Source of the DNA: Slackia heliotrinireducens
GTDB taxonomy: Bacteria > Actinomycetota > Aquicultoria > DYIV01
Assembly (NCBI GenBank): GCA_020723435.1
Contig: DYIV01000013.1
Location: 1-37,482, forward strand
Reading direction: 5' to 3'
Length of the DNA: 37,482 bases
In this document: positions 18,341 through 27,448 of the stretch, in pieces
Position numbering within the stretch: position 1 is the stretch's first letter
How the letters are laid out: every line of letters begins with the position of its first letter
Notes under the pieces: model-generated
Database searches by the model: none
What the model saw: only the letters and a program-made list of their open reading frames with translations
What the model was told of the DNA's origin: nothing
Position numbers and translations under genes: made by a program

Positions 18341-19681
18341 CTAGTAGTCCGGATAGGTGTGCGTCGTCTCATCGGGCAGATTCACGTCGCCCGGCTGGTC
18401 GCCGAGCTGGGAATCATCGGGAGGGGCGGTCGTCGGCTCCGTACTCGGGGCGCTCGTGCCGTCCTCGTCGGTCTCATCGGGCGGTGGTTCTTCCTCGACG
18501 GCGGGATCTTCGACCACGTCGCTCCCACTCTTCTCGCCGCCGGCCGAGGTTGGCTGCAGTGTCATCCCGGGACGGACATCGGTGACGGCCGGCCTGGGAG
18601 TCACGTCGGGTCCAAGCGTGCTCGTCAGGCCGAGAACGACGCCCAGAATCGTCCCGGCGACAATCACGAGGCTCGCAATGGCGATCAGCGCCTTCTGCGT
18701 CGGTGTCAGGGCGGCGATGAAGCGTTTGAGCGCTTCTCGAGCGCCCCGCCGCTTTGCCGATTTCTTCACGCGCCGCGCGGCGCTCTCAGAGACCGTGTCC
18801 ATCCGCGCCGCCGGCTCGCCTCCACCGACGCCACCCTCGGCACCTTCCGGCATCTCCGACGCCGGTTGGCCCTCGCCGCCGGTGGTGCTGCCGTGCGGCA
18901 TCTGAGCCAGTCTGTCGAGCACCCCTGCCCTGAGCGCGGCGGGCGGGATGAGGGGGATGATACCGCGATAGCTCTTGGAGGCCTCGGTCATCTCCTCCAT
19001 CGCCAGGCGGCATAGCGGGCACTCAGCGAGGTGAGCCTCGACGGAAGCCCTCTCATCGTTGGAGAGCTCATCGTCAATGTAGGCCGAGATGAGCGGCAAC
19101 ATGCTCTTGCATTCACTTGTCAGCTTGTCTACGTCAACCGCGGACATACGAAACGCCCCCTTGAACTTCAGGCGTGCGCGCGAGAGAAGCACTCCCACGG
19201 TGTTCTTCGGCATGTCGAGGACCGCCCCGATCTCCTCGTAGGACATGTCTTCGAGCTCACGCAGCGTGAGGATTTCCCGGTGTTCGTCGCGCAGAGCAAA
19301 GGCGGCGCCACGGACCTGGCCTTGCTGCTCCCTGAGCAGTGCCACTCTCTCGGGGTCGGCCGCCAGATGTTCGTCGAGCGCGAACTCGAGTTCCTCAGGA
19401 CCGTCGAAGCGGCTCCGGGCCTTGGCGCTGTCGATCGCGGCGTTGTGGGCCGTCCGGTACAGGTACGCCGAGAATTTCAACTCGCCCTCGATCCTCGGCA
19501 AGGCCTCGAAGACCCTTATGAAGGCATCCTGGGCGATGTCCTTGGCGTCCTCGGTATTGCCGCAGATACCGTAGGCGTAGTTGTAGAGCTTGGAATGGTA
19601 GGCTTCGAACAGCTGCTCGTAGGCGCTCGCGTCACCGCCGCGTGCCGCCTCGACAAGCATGTTCTCGTCCGCGGCTCTCAT
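18341..19681 (-). CDS. ECF sigma factor fused to zinc-finger anti-sigma domain and a TM/extracytoplasmic tail
   Basis: Sigma70 r2/r4-like N-terminus (AYEQLFEAYHSKLYNYAY...DIAQDAFIRVFE; MSYEEIGAVLDMPKNTVGVLLSRARLKF), then HLAECPLC zinc finger, then TM helix ALIAIASLVIVAGTILGVVLG. Confidence 0.88.
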   Translation of the reverse strand: MRAADENMLVEAARGGDASAYEQLFEAYHSKLYNYAYGICGNTEDAKDIAQDAFIRVFEALPRIEGELKFSAYLYRTAHNAAIDSAKARSRFDGPEELEFALDEHLAADPERVALLREQQGQVRGAAFALRDEHREILTLRELEDMSYEEIGAVLDMPKNTVGVLLSRARLKFKGAFRMSAVDVDKLTSECKSMLPLISAYIDDELSNDERASVEAHLAECPLCRLAMEEMTEASKSYRGIIPLIPPAALRAGVLDRLAQMPHGSTTGGEGQPASEMPEGAEGGVGGGEPAARMDTVSESAARRVKKSAKRRGAREALKRFIAALTPTQKALIAIASLVIVAGTILGVVLGLTSTLGPDVTPRPAVTDVRPGMTLQPTSAGGEKSGSDVVEDPAVEEEPPPDETDEDGTSAPSTEPTTAPPDDSQLGDQPGDVNLPDETTHTYPDY

Positions 19682-19890
19682 CTGCATCTCACCCCGCAGT
19701 CTTGATATGACCGTAGCGCGCCGTGGCCCTGGGTGCAAGGTCCCCAAGACGTGCCGCGGGCGCCGCACGGTACCCGGTCTCTACTCTAGTAACGGGGAAG
19801 GGTGCGCGATTATTACGGATGGGCGAGAAGTCCCAGGAATCGAAGCTCCGCGCGCCAACTACGCAGGCGAGCCGATTGGGCAGGGCGGCG

Positions 19891-20868
19891 CTACAGGCGT
19901 CCCGGTTGCGACAGGCCGTTGACGTGGCACGTCGCGCAGAACGTCAGCGAATGGCAACGGACGCAATCGTATATGCCGTTCTTCCTGACTATCTGGAAAT
20001 GCTGCCGCACCCAGGATCCTTTGCGGGCGTCGTAGCCCTTGTGGTGGCACGTAGAACAGAAGTCGCGCTGGGTATGGCAGCGGACGCAGATGAGGGGTGC
20101 TTTGACGCCCGCCTTGGCGTGGCGGTTGAGCGTCGGTCCGGCCCAATCCCTTGGGTGCGGCATGGCAAGTTGATGGCACTTGTCGCAGAACGTCTTGAAG
20201 TGGCACATCGCACACGGTCTGCGGTCCTTGCGCGCCGACGCCCCGTGGTTCTTGCGTGCCCAGACCTTCGACCGGTGAGTGCGGGGCTTCAGGTCGAAGG
20301 TTGAGGGGTGGCACTTGCCGCACTGCCCCGTGGCCTTCGCGCCGGGCTGTACGCCGTGACAGCGGAAGCACGCATCCATCTTGAGGAAGTCGCGGCGGCC
20401 GGATAGACCGGGATGGCTTACGCGATTGTGACACTGCGTGCACGCCATCTTCTGCTTCGTGTGGACGACGTGGTCGATGCGTATGCCCTTCGTCGGCGTG
20501 ACTACTCGCTTCGGGGTATGGCAGTTCAGGCACGTCTCGTTCGTGATCCTCTCCGCCAGGGCGCCTCTCTTGTTGATCGGTTCGCCATAGAGACGCGTCA
20601 CGTGCCGATAGACGAAGGCCACAAGATCGGTCTTGGCTCGGACGAAGGCGCCCAGCCCCGTTCCGCCGTGACAGGCATAGCAGTTGACCTCGGCATGAGG
20701 AGAGATCGAGTAGGCACGGACTTCCGCGCTCATCTCGTGACAGAGTCCGCAGAAGAGCGGGTGCGAAGTTGTCGCCGCCGCGAGCCACAGGAAGGAGAAC
20801 CACATGACCAGCGCGCATGCGACAATCATCGGTACGCGGTACTTGAGCAGCGCCTCGCGCGTGAACAT
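19891..20868 (-). CDS. Membrane-anchored dodecaheme c-type cytochrome
   Basis: N-terminal TM helix, 12 CXXCH motifs; ATG at 20868 just after the previous gene stop. Confidence 0.9.
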   Translation of the reverse strand: MFTREALLKYRVPMIVACALVMWFSFLWLAAATTSHPLFCGLCHEMSAEVRAYSISPHAEVNCYACHGGTGLGAFVRAKTDLVAFVYRHVTRLYGEPINKRGALAERITNETCLNCHTPKRVVTPTKGIRIDHVVHTKQKMACTQCHNRVSHPGLSGRRDFLKMDACFRCHGVQPGAKATGQCGKCHPSTFDLKPRTHRSKVWARKNHGASARKDRRPCAMCHFKTFCDKCHQLAMPHPRDWAGPTLNRHAKAGVKAPLICVRCHTQRDFCSTCHHKGYDARKGSWVRQHFQIVRKNGIYDCVRCHSLTFCATCHVNGLSQPGRL

Positions 20869-20870
20869 CT

Positions 20871-21491
20871 CTAGTGCACCCCCGGCGGCAGTTTCGTCAC
20901 GGGTTTCGTGTGGCAGTAGTCGCAATCGTCCATCTTGTCCTTGTGGCACTCGCTGCACAGCTCGCGAGGGGGAATCAAGAATCGCTTGCCGACGCCCTTG
21001 TGCGCGGCGCCGGGATGGCACTTCACGCAGGACAGACGCGCCCGGATGACGTGCTCGCGGTGGCTTATGCGCAGCTCCGCGGAGGTTGACACGACTCTGT
21101 TGAGCGAGTGGCAACCGGATCGTCGGCACGACTCCACGCCCGGCACCATGACGCCGATCGGCTTGCCGTCGATGCCTGTCACCTGGGCGAATATCTCCCA
21201 ATAGAAGAGAATGCGGTACGCGAAGAGGTTGAATACGCCCTGGCGCACGTGGCAGGACGTGCAATTGGACGCGGCGGTGGCGTGAGAGGAGGCCTTCCAG
21301 CTGTCGTAGTAGGGTTTCATCGTGTGGCACGACGCGCAAGCCTGCGGGCTCGAGGTGTAGTAGTAGGGGATAGCGTAGACGACTACCGCAGCCACAATGG
21401 CTATCAGTGCGATCCTCCTGTAGTTCCTGCCGCCGGATGCGCCCGCCTCGTCGGTGGCGCCGGCGTCGTGGGGTGTGGGCTCCACACCCAT
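20871..21491 (-). CDS. Membrane-anchored hexaheme c-type cytochrome (one CX4CH)
   Basis: TM helix, CASCH, CTSCH, CRRSGCH, CVKCH, CSECH, CDYCH. Confidence 0.88.
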   Translation of the reverse strand: MGVEPTPHDAGATDEAGASGGRNYRRIALIAIVAAVVVYAIPYYYTSSPQACASCHTMKPYYDSWKASSHATAASNCTSCHVRQGVFNLFAYRILFYWEIFAQVTGIDGKPIGVMVPGVESCRRSGCHSLNRVVSTSAELRISHREHVIRARLSCVKCHPGAAHKGVGKRFLIPPRELCSECHKDKMDDCDYCHTKPVTKLPPGVH

Positions 21492-21495
21492 ACGT

Positions 21496-22383
21496 CTACT
21501 GCACAAACTTCGGCGCCTTCTCTATGTTCAGCTGCGGCACTTCACCGTGACAGCGCACGCAGAACGGCCGCGGATGGCAGGCCTCGCAGTTGCGGCGCGC
21601 TCTCACCTTGTACTGGTGGAGCGTTCGCCACCGATCGCCGTGCGACCGGGGTTTGCGCTCGTGGCACTCGCGGCACCAGGCCTTGACCCACCCATGACAA
21701 CTGCGGCAGTCGACCTTCTTGGTTTGGGAAGGATGAATAACCAGCCAGGTCGCCGATCGATGGCTGACCGGGAATGTCTTCTTCTTGTGACAAGAGGTGC
21801 AGGCGTTCTTGGCCTTCTTGCCGTCGTGACAGACGAGACAGGTGGCCATGCGTGGCGTATGGGTGCCTTCCGGGTTCTTGAAGTGGACGACGTACTTGTG
21901 GCAGTGAACGCAGGCCAGTTTGAGCACGATGACGTGCGCGCGGTGCGGGATCTTCAGGTCGCCCGACGGTGAGACGGTGCGGTTGGTCCCGTGGCAGTTG
22001 GCGCATGCCGCGTTGGGTGGCGCCTTGAACAGCGTGGGCCTTCGACCGGCCGAAACGACCGAAAGGTAGAACTCCCCGACCATCCGGGCGTTGAAAGCAA
22101 GCTGGGAGAGCCTGTCCGGCTTGATGTGGCAGCTCTGGCAGCTCACCTCAGCGTGCGTCGAATGGTTCCAGGTCGAGTAGAACTTCTGGGTGTTGGAGAA
22201 GCGGTTCATGAAGGTCGGCTGCGAGGCTATGAAGCCGGGCAAAGCGACGGTCAGCGCAAACATCGCCGCGAAAAGGCCAGCGGCGAGAAGCCATGGGCTG
22301 CGTCTCGCGACGGCCCGCACGTGGTCGCGGAACCGATCGATCATCCTTGCGATGCGCCCCTTCGGCGCCGCTTCTTTGGTCAC
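21496..22383 (-). CDS. Membrane-anchored nonaheme c-type cytochrome
   Basis: TM helix, 9 CXXCH motifs. Confidence 0.9.
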   Translation of the reverse strand: MTKEAAPKGRIARMIDRFRDHVRAVARRSPWLLAAGLFAAMFALTVALPGFIASQPTFMNRFSNTQKFYSTWNHSTHAEVSCQSCHIKPDRLSQLAFNARMVGEFYLSVVSAGRRPTLFKAPPNAACANCHGTNRTVSPSGDLKIPHRAHVIVLKLACVHCHKYVVHFKNPEGTHTPRMATCLVCHDGKKAKNACTSCHKKKTFPVSHRSATWLVIHPSQTKKVDCRSCHGWVKAWCRECHERKPRSHGDRWRTLHQYKVRARRNCEACHPRPFCVRCHGEVPQLNIEKAPKFVQ

Positions 22384-22387
22384 CGGC

Positions 22388-23239
22388 TCATCCCTGCTTC
22401 AGACGGTTGAAGATCGACTTGTCGTGACACTTGAGGCAGAACGGCTTTCCGCCGTGACAGAAGAGGCACCCCTTGCCGCGCTCTCGAGCGCGGACTCGGT
22501 GGAGCTTCTTCCAGTTGCCGCGATGCGTCGTTGGTCGCTTAACGTGGCAAGCTTGACACAGCCTGGGCGCCCAGCCGTGACACGTGCCGCAGTTGATCTC
22601 GGCCGTCCGCCGCCCGTGCGTCGCCAGCCAGCCGCGGTGCTTGTGGTTCGGCGGCACCTGCTTCTGCGTGTGGCACTTCGCGCACTTGTCCGTCGCCTTC
22701 TTGCCGTTGTGACAAGACGCGAGGCAGAACGTCATCTTCGGCCGGTTGTAGCCCTCGACGTTCCTGTAGTGGACGAGACGCTGGTGGCACATCACACACT
22801 TGAGCTTGAGAACCAGCACGTGAGCCCGGTGAGGGATTCTGAGGTCACCACCGGGTGATACCGTGCGATATGCTGTGTGGCACTGCTGGCACGCCTGATT
22901 CGTCGGCAGTCCGAGCAGATTCGTCTCGTTTGGACCGGCGACGATCTGCTCGTAGAAGGCTGGAATCGACTTCAGGGCGAAGGACGCCTGATTCTCCAGA
23001 CCGGGGCCAACGTGGCAGGCCGCACAGCTCCATACTGAGTGGGTCGACCCGCGCCAGTTGACCATGCGTGACCTCAAGGCCGGGTAGCGTTCGTAGTAGG
23101 CCGGCTGCAGCGCTGAGAAGACCGGCCAGAAGACTGCGAAGACACAGAGCGCGACCAGGGCGGCAATCACGACCCTCCTGGTCGACCGCGGCTTCTCGTC
23201 CTTCTTCTGTTGCGTCTCGGGCGTAGTCTCGTCAGCCAT
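22388..23239 (-). CDS. Membrane-anchored nonaheme c-type cytochrome (one CX3CH)
   Basis: TM helix, 8 CXXCH plus CLASCH; paralogous to the neighbour at 21496-22383. Confidence 0.9.
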   Translation of the reverse strand: MADETTPETQQKKDEKPRSTRRVVIAALVALCVFAVFWPVFSALQPAYYERYPALRSRMVNWRGSTHSVWSCAACHVGPGLENQASFALKSIPAFYEQIVAGPNETNLLGLPTNQACQQCHTAYRTVSPGGDLRIPHRAHVLVLKLKCVMCHQRLVHYRNVEGYNRPKMTFCLASCHNGKKATDKCAKCHTQKQVPPNHKHRGWLATHGRRTAEINCGTCHGWAPRLCQACHVKRPTTHRGNWKKLHRVRARERGKGCLFCHGGKPFCLKCHDKSIFNRLKQG

Positions 23240-23378
23240 AGCAGCCTTGGGACTCTGTTGGCGAGGTGATCTTCCCCTGCCGGCTCAGACCGGTGCCGCC
23301 CGCGCGGCGTGTCCGCGGCGTGCCGGGCTCGACTAGACCGGTGTCGCACGCGAAACGGGTGAGGACGCCTGCTGCCGC

Positions 23379-24404
23379 CTAGCGTCCTTCCTTGAACACC
23401 CTGTGACAGTCATTGCAGTCTTTCTTCACGTGGCAGGCGAGGCAGCGGGCTTCCTTCTTGCCCTTGCCCAGCTTCTGGTGTCTGCCCAGCCACGTGGATT
23501 TCGGTCCATGGAACGCCGGTCGCCTGGAGTGGCAGTCCTTGCAGGCCTCGGCGGAACCGTGGCAGTAGAAGCACCGCTCTTCGTCCGCCTGCGCCTCCTG
23601 GCCGTGGACGGTATCCCAGTTGCTCGCCGAGTGCTTGGCGATGAGGCCTGTCAGCCTCTTGGGGGCCGTGCCCTTCTCCTCGAACGGGTTCTTGCCCGTC
23701 TCATGGCAGGTGCGGCACTGCGCAGGCTTGTGGCAGTAGTCCATGCAGTTGTTCTCGCCTCGCCGGTCCACTACGGATGGGTGCCTCTTGCGCCAGTCGG
23801 CCGGCTTGAAGGACTGCGTGTGATGGCAAAGCTTGCATTCGTCCTTCTTCTTCGTGCCGGCGTGGCAGCCGAATGAGATGCAAATGCCGGTGAAAGGCAT
23901 TGTCGTGTGGCGCTTCTGGTACTTCTCGCTGTGGGCGACCCATTTGTGGCACGAGATGCAGTCCCTCGTCTCTTTCGCAAGATCGGGATGGGCCGGGTGC
24001 GGCACCTGCATGAGACGTTTGACGTTGAATGCGCGCTCGTTCTTGTGGCAATTGCGGCAGCCGGCGGAGGAGGCTGGCGGCAGGGTGGCGATGGCGGGTC
24101 GTAGCGCATTGGGCTTGGAGCGATAGTACTCGCCGACGAGGCCGGCGTTTCGCACGACGGCGTTGTCGGAGCCGACGTGACACTGCATGCAGGCCACGTC
24201 CTTGTGCGAGGATGTCTTCCAGGCCTTGTATCGATCGGCGTAGCGCTGGTAGCGGCCGTAGAACGTCGGATCGCTCGTGGCGTACAGCGGCACGGCGACC
24301 GCGCCCAGCACAACGAGAGCGCTTGCCGCGGCGGCGATGATTCGCCAGGGTATTCGGCGCCCGCGAGGGGCTTTCAGTTGAGACCTCTTTGGCCGCTCAG
24401 TCAT
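23379..24404 (-). CDS. Membrane-anchored undecaheme c-type cytochrome (one CX3CH, one CX4CH)
   Basis: TM helix, 9 CXXCH plus CISFGCH and CMDYCH. Confidence 0.9.
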   Translation of the reverse strand: MTERPKRSQLKAPRGRRIPWRIIAAAASALVVLGAVAVPLYATSDPTFYGRYQRYADRYKAWKTSSHKDVACMQCHVGSDNAVVRNAGLVGEYYRSKPNALRPAIATLPPASSAGCRNCHKNERAFNVKRLMQVPHPAHPDLAKETRDCISCHKWVAHSEKYQKRHTTMPFTGICISFGCHAGTKKKDECKLCHHTQSFKPADWRKRHPSVVDRRGENNCMDYCHKPAQCRTCHETGKNPFEEKGTAPKRLTGLIAKHSASNWDTVHGQEAQADEERCFYCHGSAEACKDCHSRRPAFHGPKSTWLGRHQKLGKGKKEARCLACHVKKDCNDCHRVFKEGR

Positions 24405-24425
24405 CTTGTTTCCTTCGTGCGTTTC

Positions 24426-25676
24426 CTAGACGTGCGTTGTGGCTTCGGCTTGCAGCGCCGCCGCGGGCACGTCCTCGTGACCGTTATCACTCGCCTGGGT
24501 GGCATTCTCGCCGTGCGGCGCCGATTCCATCGGCAACAGCTTCACCGCCATGGTGAAGATGAGAATTCCGAGCGCCCAGATGCCGGCGGTGATCGCCACC
24601 TCAGGCACCGTCGGCAGGTAGCTGGCGTCGAACGGTCCGAGAACCGAGACGCCGAATCCCATCGCCAGCAATGCGAAGCGCTTCAAGAAGATCCCAATGA
24701 CGATCAGCACGCAGGCCGTTGCCAGCGTCCAGACCTTGCGGCGGGTCTTCGGGAAGAGCAGCAGGAAGAAGGGCAGTGCGCCGAATACCGTCAGCTCGGG
24801 GACGAAGAACTTGGCGTAGGGGCCCCATAGCAGCAAGCCCAGCCGCGTGGCGTGGCCCGGCGTTCGCGACGGCGGCCAAAAGGTCGTCATGATCTCCACG
24901 AAGAGGAAGAACAGATCGACGAAGACAACCGTCCCCAGCACTTTGCCGAGGGTGAAGAACATGTCGTCGGGCAGTTTCATCTTCGCGAAGTAGCGCAGCG
25001 CCATCCCTATCAGAATCAGCAGGGCGATGCCCGAAGCCATTGCCGACGACAGGAACAGAGGGGCCATTAGCGCGGAATGCCACAGCTCTCTGGTCTTGGC
25101 GAACGACAGGATCCACGCGGTAACGGTGTGGACCCCGACCGCAGCCGGGAACGAGATCAGTGTCAGCTTGAACTCCAGGCTGTGTCCGCCCTTGCCCGTG
25201 ATCATGACGTACAGGTCGATGACGCAGAGCACCAGGTAGAGATTGAGGATGGTCGCGTCCCAGAACAGCGTCGCCTGAGGATTCGGCGACGTGATGAACT
25301 GGTAGGCCCTCCAGGGAATGCCGATGTCGGGAATGATGAACAGCGCCGCGAGGAGGTTACAGACGAATGCCTGCAGCACCGCGATGCGTGCGATCGGCTC
25401 GAACTTCTTCGCGCCGAACAGCTGGATGCTCGCGTAGGTGACCAGTCCGCCGGCCGAAAGCCCGACGAAGTACATGAAGTTCTGGATGTAGAGGCCCCAC
25501 GGGAATGCGTCGTGCAGTCCGGTCACTGCGAGACCGTTGCGAAGCTGGAGCACGTATGCGTAGCCGGCTATGACGAGCAGAATGACGAAGGTACTCACCC
25601 AGGCCCAGAACCAGGGTGTCGACTTCTTCAGCTCGTCGATTCGGATTTCTACGCCGGCTAGGTTTGGATTGGCCAT
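24426..25676 (-). CDS. NrfD/PsrC-family integral membrane subunit
   Basis: About ten hydrophobic helices; GLYIQNFMYFVGLSAGGLVTYASIQLFG typical of NrfD family. Confidence 0.88.
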   Translation of the reverse strand: MANPNLAGVEIRIDELKKSTPWFWAWVSTFVILLVIAGYAYVLQLRNGLAVTGLHDAFPWGLYIQNFMYFVGLSAGGLVTYASIQLFGAKKFEPIARIAVLQAFVCNLLAALFIIPDIGIPWRAYQFITSPNPQATLFWDATILNLYLVLCVIDLYVMITGKGGHSLEFKLTLISFPAAVGVHTVTAWILSFAKTRELWHSALMAPLFLSSAMASGIALLILIGMALRYFAKMKLPDDMFFTLGKVLGTVVFVDLFFLFVEIMTTFWPPSRTPGHATRLGLLLWGPYAKFFVPELTVFGALPFFLLLFPKTRRKVWTLATACVLIVIGIFLKRFALLAMGFGVSVLGPFDASYLPTVPEVAITAGIWALGILIFTMAVKLLPMESAPHGENATQASDNGHEDVPAAALQAEATTHV

Positions 25677-25682
25677 CTTCGC

Positions 25683-26561
25683 TTACCCCACGTAGTAGAT
25701 GTTGGGCTCAGTGCCCAGCTCCTCTTTGAGCCTGAACAGCAGCCGCCGGTTCTTCAGCATCTGAGCGACCTCGCTCTTCGGATCGAGCACGTTTCCGAAC
25801 TTGCGAGCTCTGACCGGACAGACCTCCGTGCAGCGCGTCTCCGCCTTGCCGTCGCGGATGCGATGAATGCAGAACGTGCACTTCTCGACGACTCCTGTCG
25901 GCCGAATCGGCACTGCCGGGTTGCGATTGATCTCCTTGGCGGGTATCACCGGTTTCTTCCAGTTGAAGTGGCGCGCGTGGTAGGGGCAGTTGATCATGCA
26001 GGCGCGGCAGCCGATGCACTTGCGGTAGTCCTGGATGACCAGGCCGTCGGCCTCTTTGCGGGTGGCCCGCACGGGGCAGTTGAGTACGCATGGAGGGTCG
26101 TCACAGTGCATGCACTGGACGGGCATGTACCACTTCCCCGGGTCGCCGCCCTCGGTGTAGTAGGGGTTCGCCGTCTCCAGCTCGATCTTGCCCGCTTCCA
26201 TTTCCAGAAGCTGGATGTAGGTGAAACCCGAGTCGCGGCCGATGTTGTTCTCCGACACGCACGCCCAGGCGCATTTGCGGCAACCCACGCAGGCTTTGAC
26301 ATCGATGACCATGGCCCACTTCGTGTGAGCGGGAGCGGGCTTGGCGTAGTAGACCGGATTCGGGTCGAACGCGAACTCGTGTCCCTCGCCTTGAGGTCCC
26401 TCCGCGGTCTCGGCAAGGGGGCCGCCGTTCTCCTCGGCCGCGAACGCGGACAGCATGGGAAAGGCGCCCAGGGCGATTCCGCCAACGGTCAGGCCGGCGG
26501 CCTTCAAGAAGTCACGTCGCGAGACGTCGCCGGCGCGCTCTTTCTCGCTAGAGTTGGCCAT
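25683..26561 (-). CDS. Tat-exported 4x[4Fe-4S] ferredoxin-type electron transfer subunit (NrfC/DsrO/HybA-like)
   Basis: SRRDFLKAAG Tat motif; CVGCRKCAWAC, CMHCDDPPCVLNCP, CIGCRACMINCPY, CTFC...CTEVCP clusters. Confidence 0.92.
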   Translation of the reverse strand: MANSSEKERAGDVSRRDFLKAAGLTVGGIALGAFPMLSAFAAEENGGPLAETAEGPQGEGHEFAFDPNPVYYAKPAPAHTKWAMVIDVKACVGCRKCAWACVSENNIGRDSGFTYIQLLEMEAGKIELETANPYYTEGGDPGKWYMPVQCMHCDDPPCVLNCPVRATRKEADGLVIQDYRKCIGCRACMINCPYHARHFNWKKPVIPAKEINRNPAVPIRPTGVVEKCTFCIHRIRDGKAETRCTEVCPVRARKFGNVLDPKSEVAQMLKNRRLLFRLKEELGTEPNIYYVG

Positions 26562-27270
26562 GATGCCTCCGTCTCCTCAGGATGGGAAGGGCCCAGACGC
26601 CCGCGATGCCGAGAAGCCCGAGCAGCGACAGGACGTTCATAGACAAGAACACGGGCGGATCGGGTATCGGCGGCGGTCCGGGGAGAGCCGCAAAGCGCTC
26701 GCGCTCTCCGACCGCCTTGATCTCAATAGTCGTCCCGACGTAGGGAAGGAGAGGGGATATCCCAATCCAGCTCGGCGCGTGCGGGTTGTGGCATCCCATG
26801 GCGGAGCAGCTCGGCTTCTTGCCGTGAAAGCCCGCCCTCCACGCGTTGTATTTGTCCTCGTGACAGCGGAAGCAGACCAGTGACGTGTTGCCCTTTATGT
26901 CGACGAGCCCTCCGTCTATCAGCTTCAGCTTGCCGGGATTGGCGTTGCGCGACGAGTGGCAGACCAGACACGCGGTCTTGCCCTTGCCGAGCACGTCGTG
27001 AACCTCAAGCTTGATTCGATGGCCCTTGAATCCGTTCGGCCGGGAGGAGGCAGGATTGGCTCCGGTCGGATGGCATCTCGTGCAAGGGTAGAAGACCAGA
27101 GCACCCGTGCTCGCGCGACCGGCGGATGCGGTTCGAGGCGTGAGCAGGGTGACAAGGAGCAGGGCTGGGACGAGTGCTCCCAGGATCTGGAGATTGCGTT
27201 TCGGGGCTTCGCTTGCGCTTCCGTCGGAATGTGCCTGCGTGATGCCCCTAGCTGCCGTTTCTGTCACCAT
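26548..27270 (-). CDS. Tetraheme c-type cytochrome with C-terminal TM helix (one CX4CH)
   Basis: CTRCH, CLVCH, CFRCH, CSAMGCH; C-terminal helix and RRRRHH anchor; start codon (27270 or 27333) uncertain. Confidence 0.82.
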   Translation of the reverse strand: MVTETAARGITQAHSDGSASEAPKRNLQILGALVPALLLVTLLTPRTASAGRASTGALVFYPCTRCHPTGANPASSRPNGFKGHRIKLEVHDVLGKGKTACLVCHSSRNANPGKLKLIDGGLVDIKGNTSLVCFRCHEDKYNAWRAGFHGKKPSCSAMGCHNPHAPSWIGISPLLPYVGTTIEIKAVGERERFAALPGPPPIPDPPVFLSMNVLSLLGLLGIAGVWALPILRRRRHHGQL

Positions 27271-27380
27271 TCTCAAACGTCTTGTTCCCTGGATCGTGGC
27301 TCGTGAATCCGTTCTCTTGGGACCGCTCGCCACATCCTTGAGAGGTCCGAAATGCCACTTACTAGGATGACGCCCGTTTA

Positions 27381-27448
27381 TTAAGAGCGGATTGAGCGCA
27401 TCTTAAGGGTTGATTAAGGACGTGGGGATTGTTAAGGGTGGGCTTAAG
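27381..27448 (-). promoter_or_regulatory. 11-bp-period direct-repeat array (OmpR/PhoB-type operator candidate) upstream of the cytochrome operon
   Basis: TTAAG/TTGAG/TTAAG/TTAAG starting at 27381, 27392, 27403, 27414 (exact 11-bp steps), plus TTAAG at 27432 and 27444. Confidence 0.65.

Noticed and set aside
17954-19015. 353-aa plus-strand ORF overlapping ccdA and the sigma factor gene
   Set aside because: Out of frame with ccdA and antisense to the ECF sigma fusion; composition not protein-like.
19891-21339. 482-aa form of the last cytochrome starting at 21339
   Set aside because: The N-terminal part is out of frame with the upstream cytochrome; the real start is MFTREALLKYR at 20868 next to a TM helix.
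23240-23378. GC-rich partial repeats (ACCGGTG, GCGGCGTG) between two cytochrome genes
   Set aside because: Too short and irregular to call a repeat element or regulatory site.
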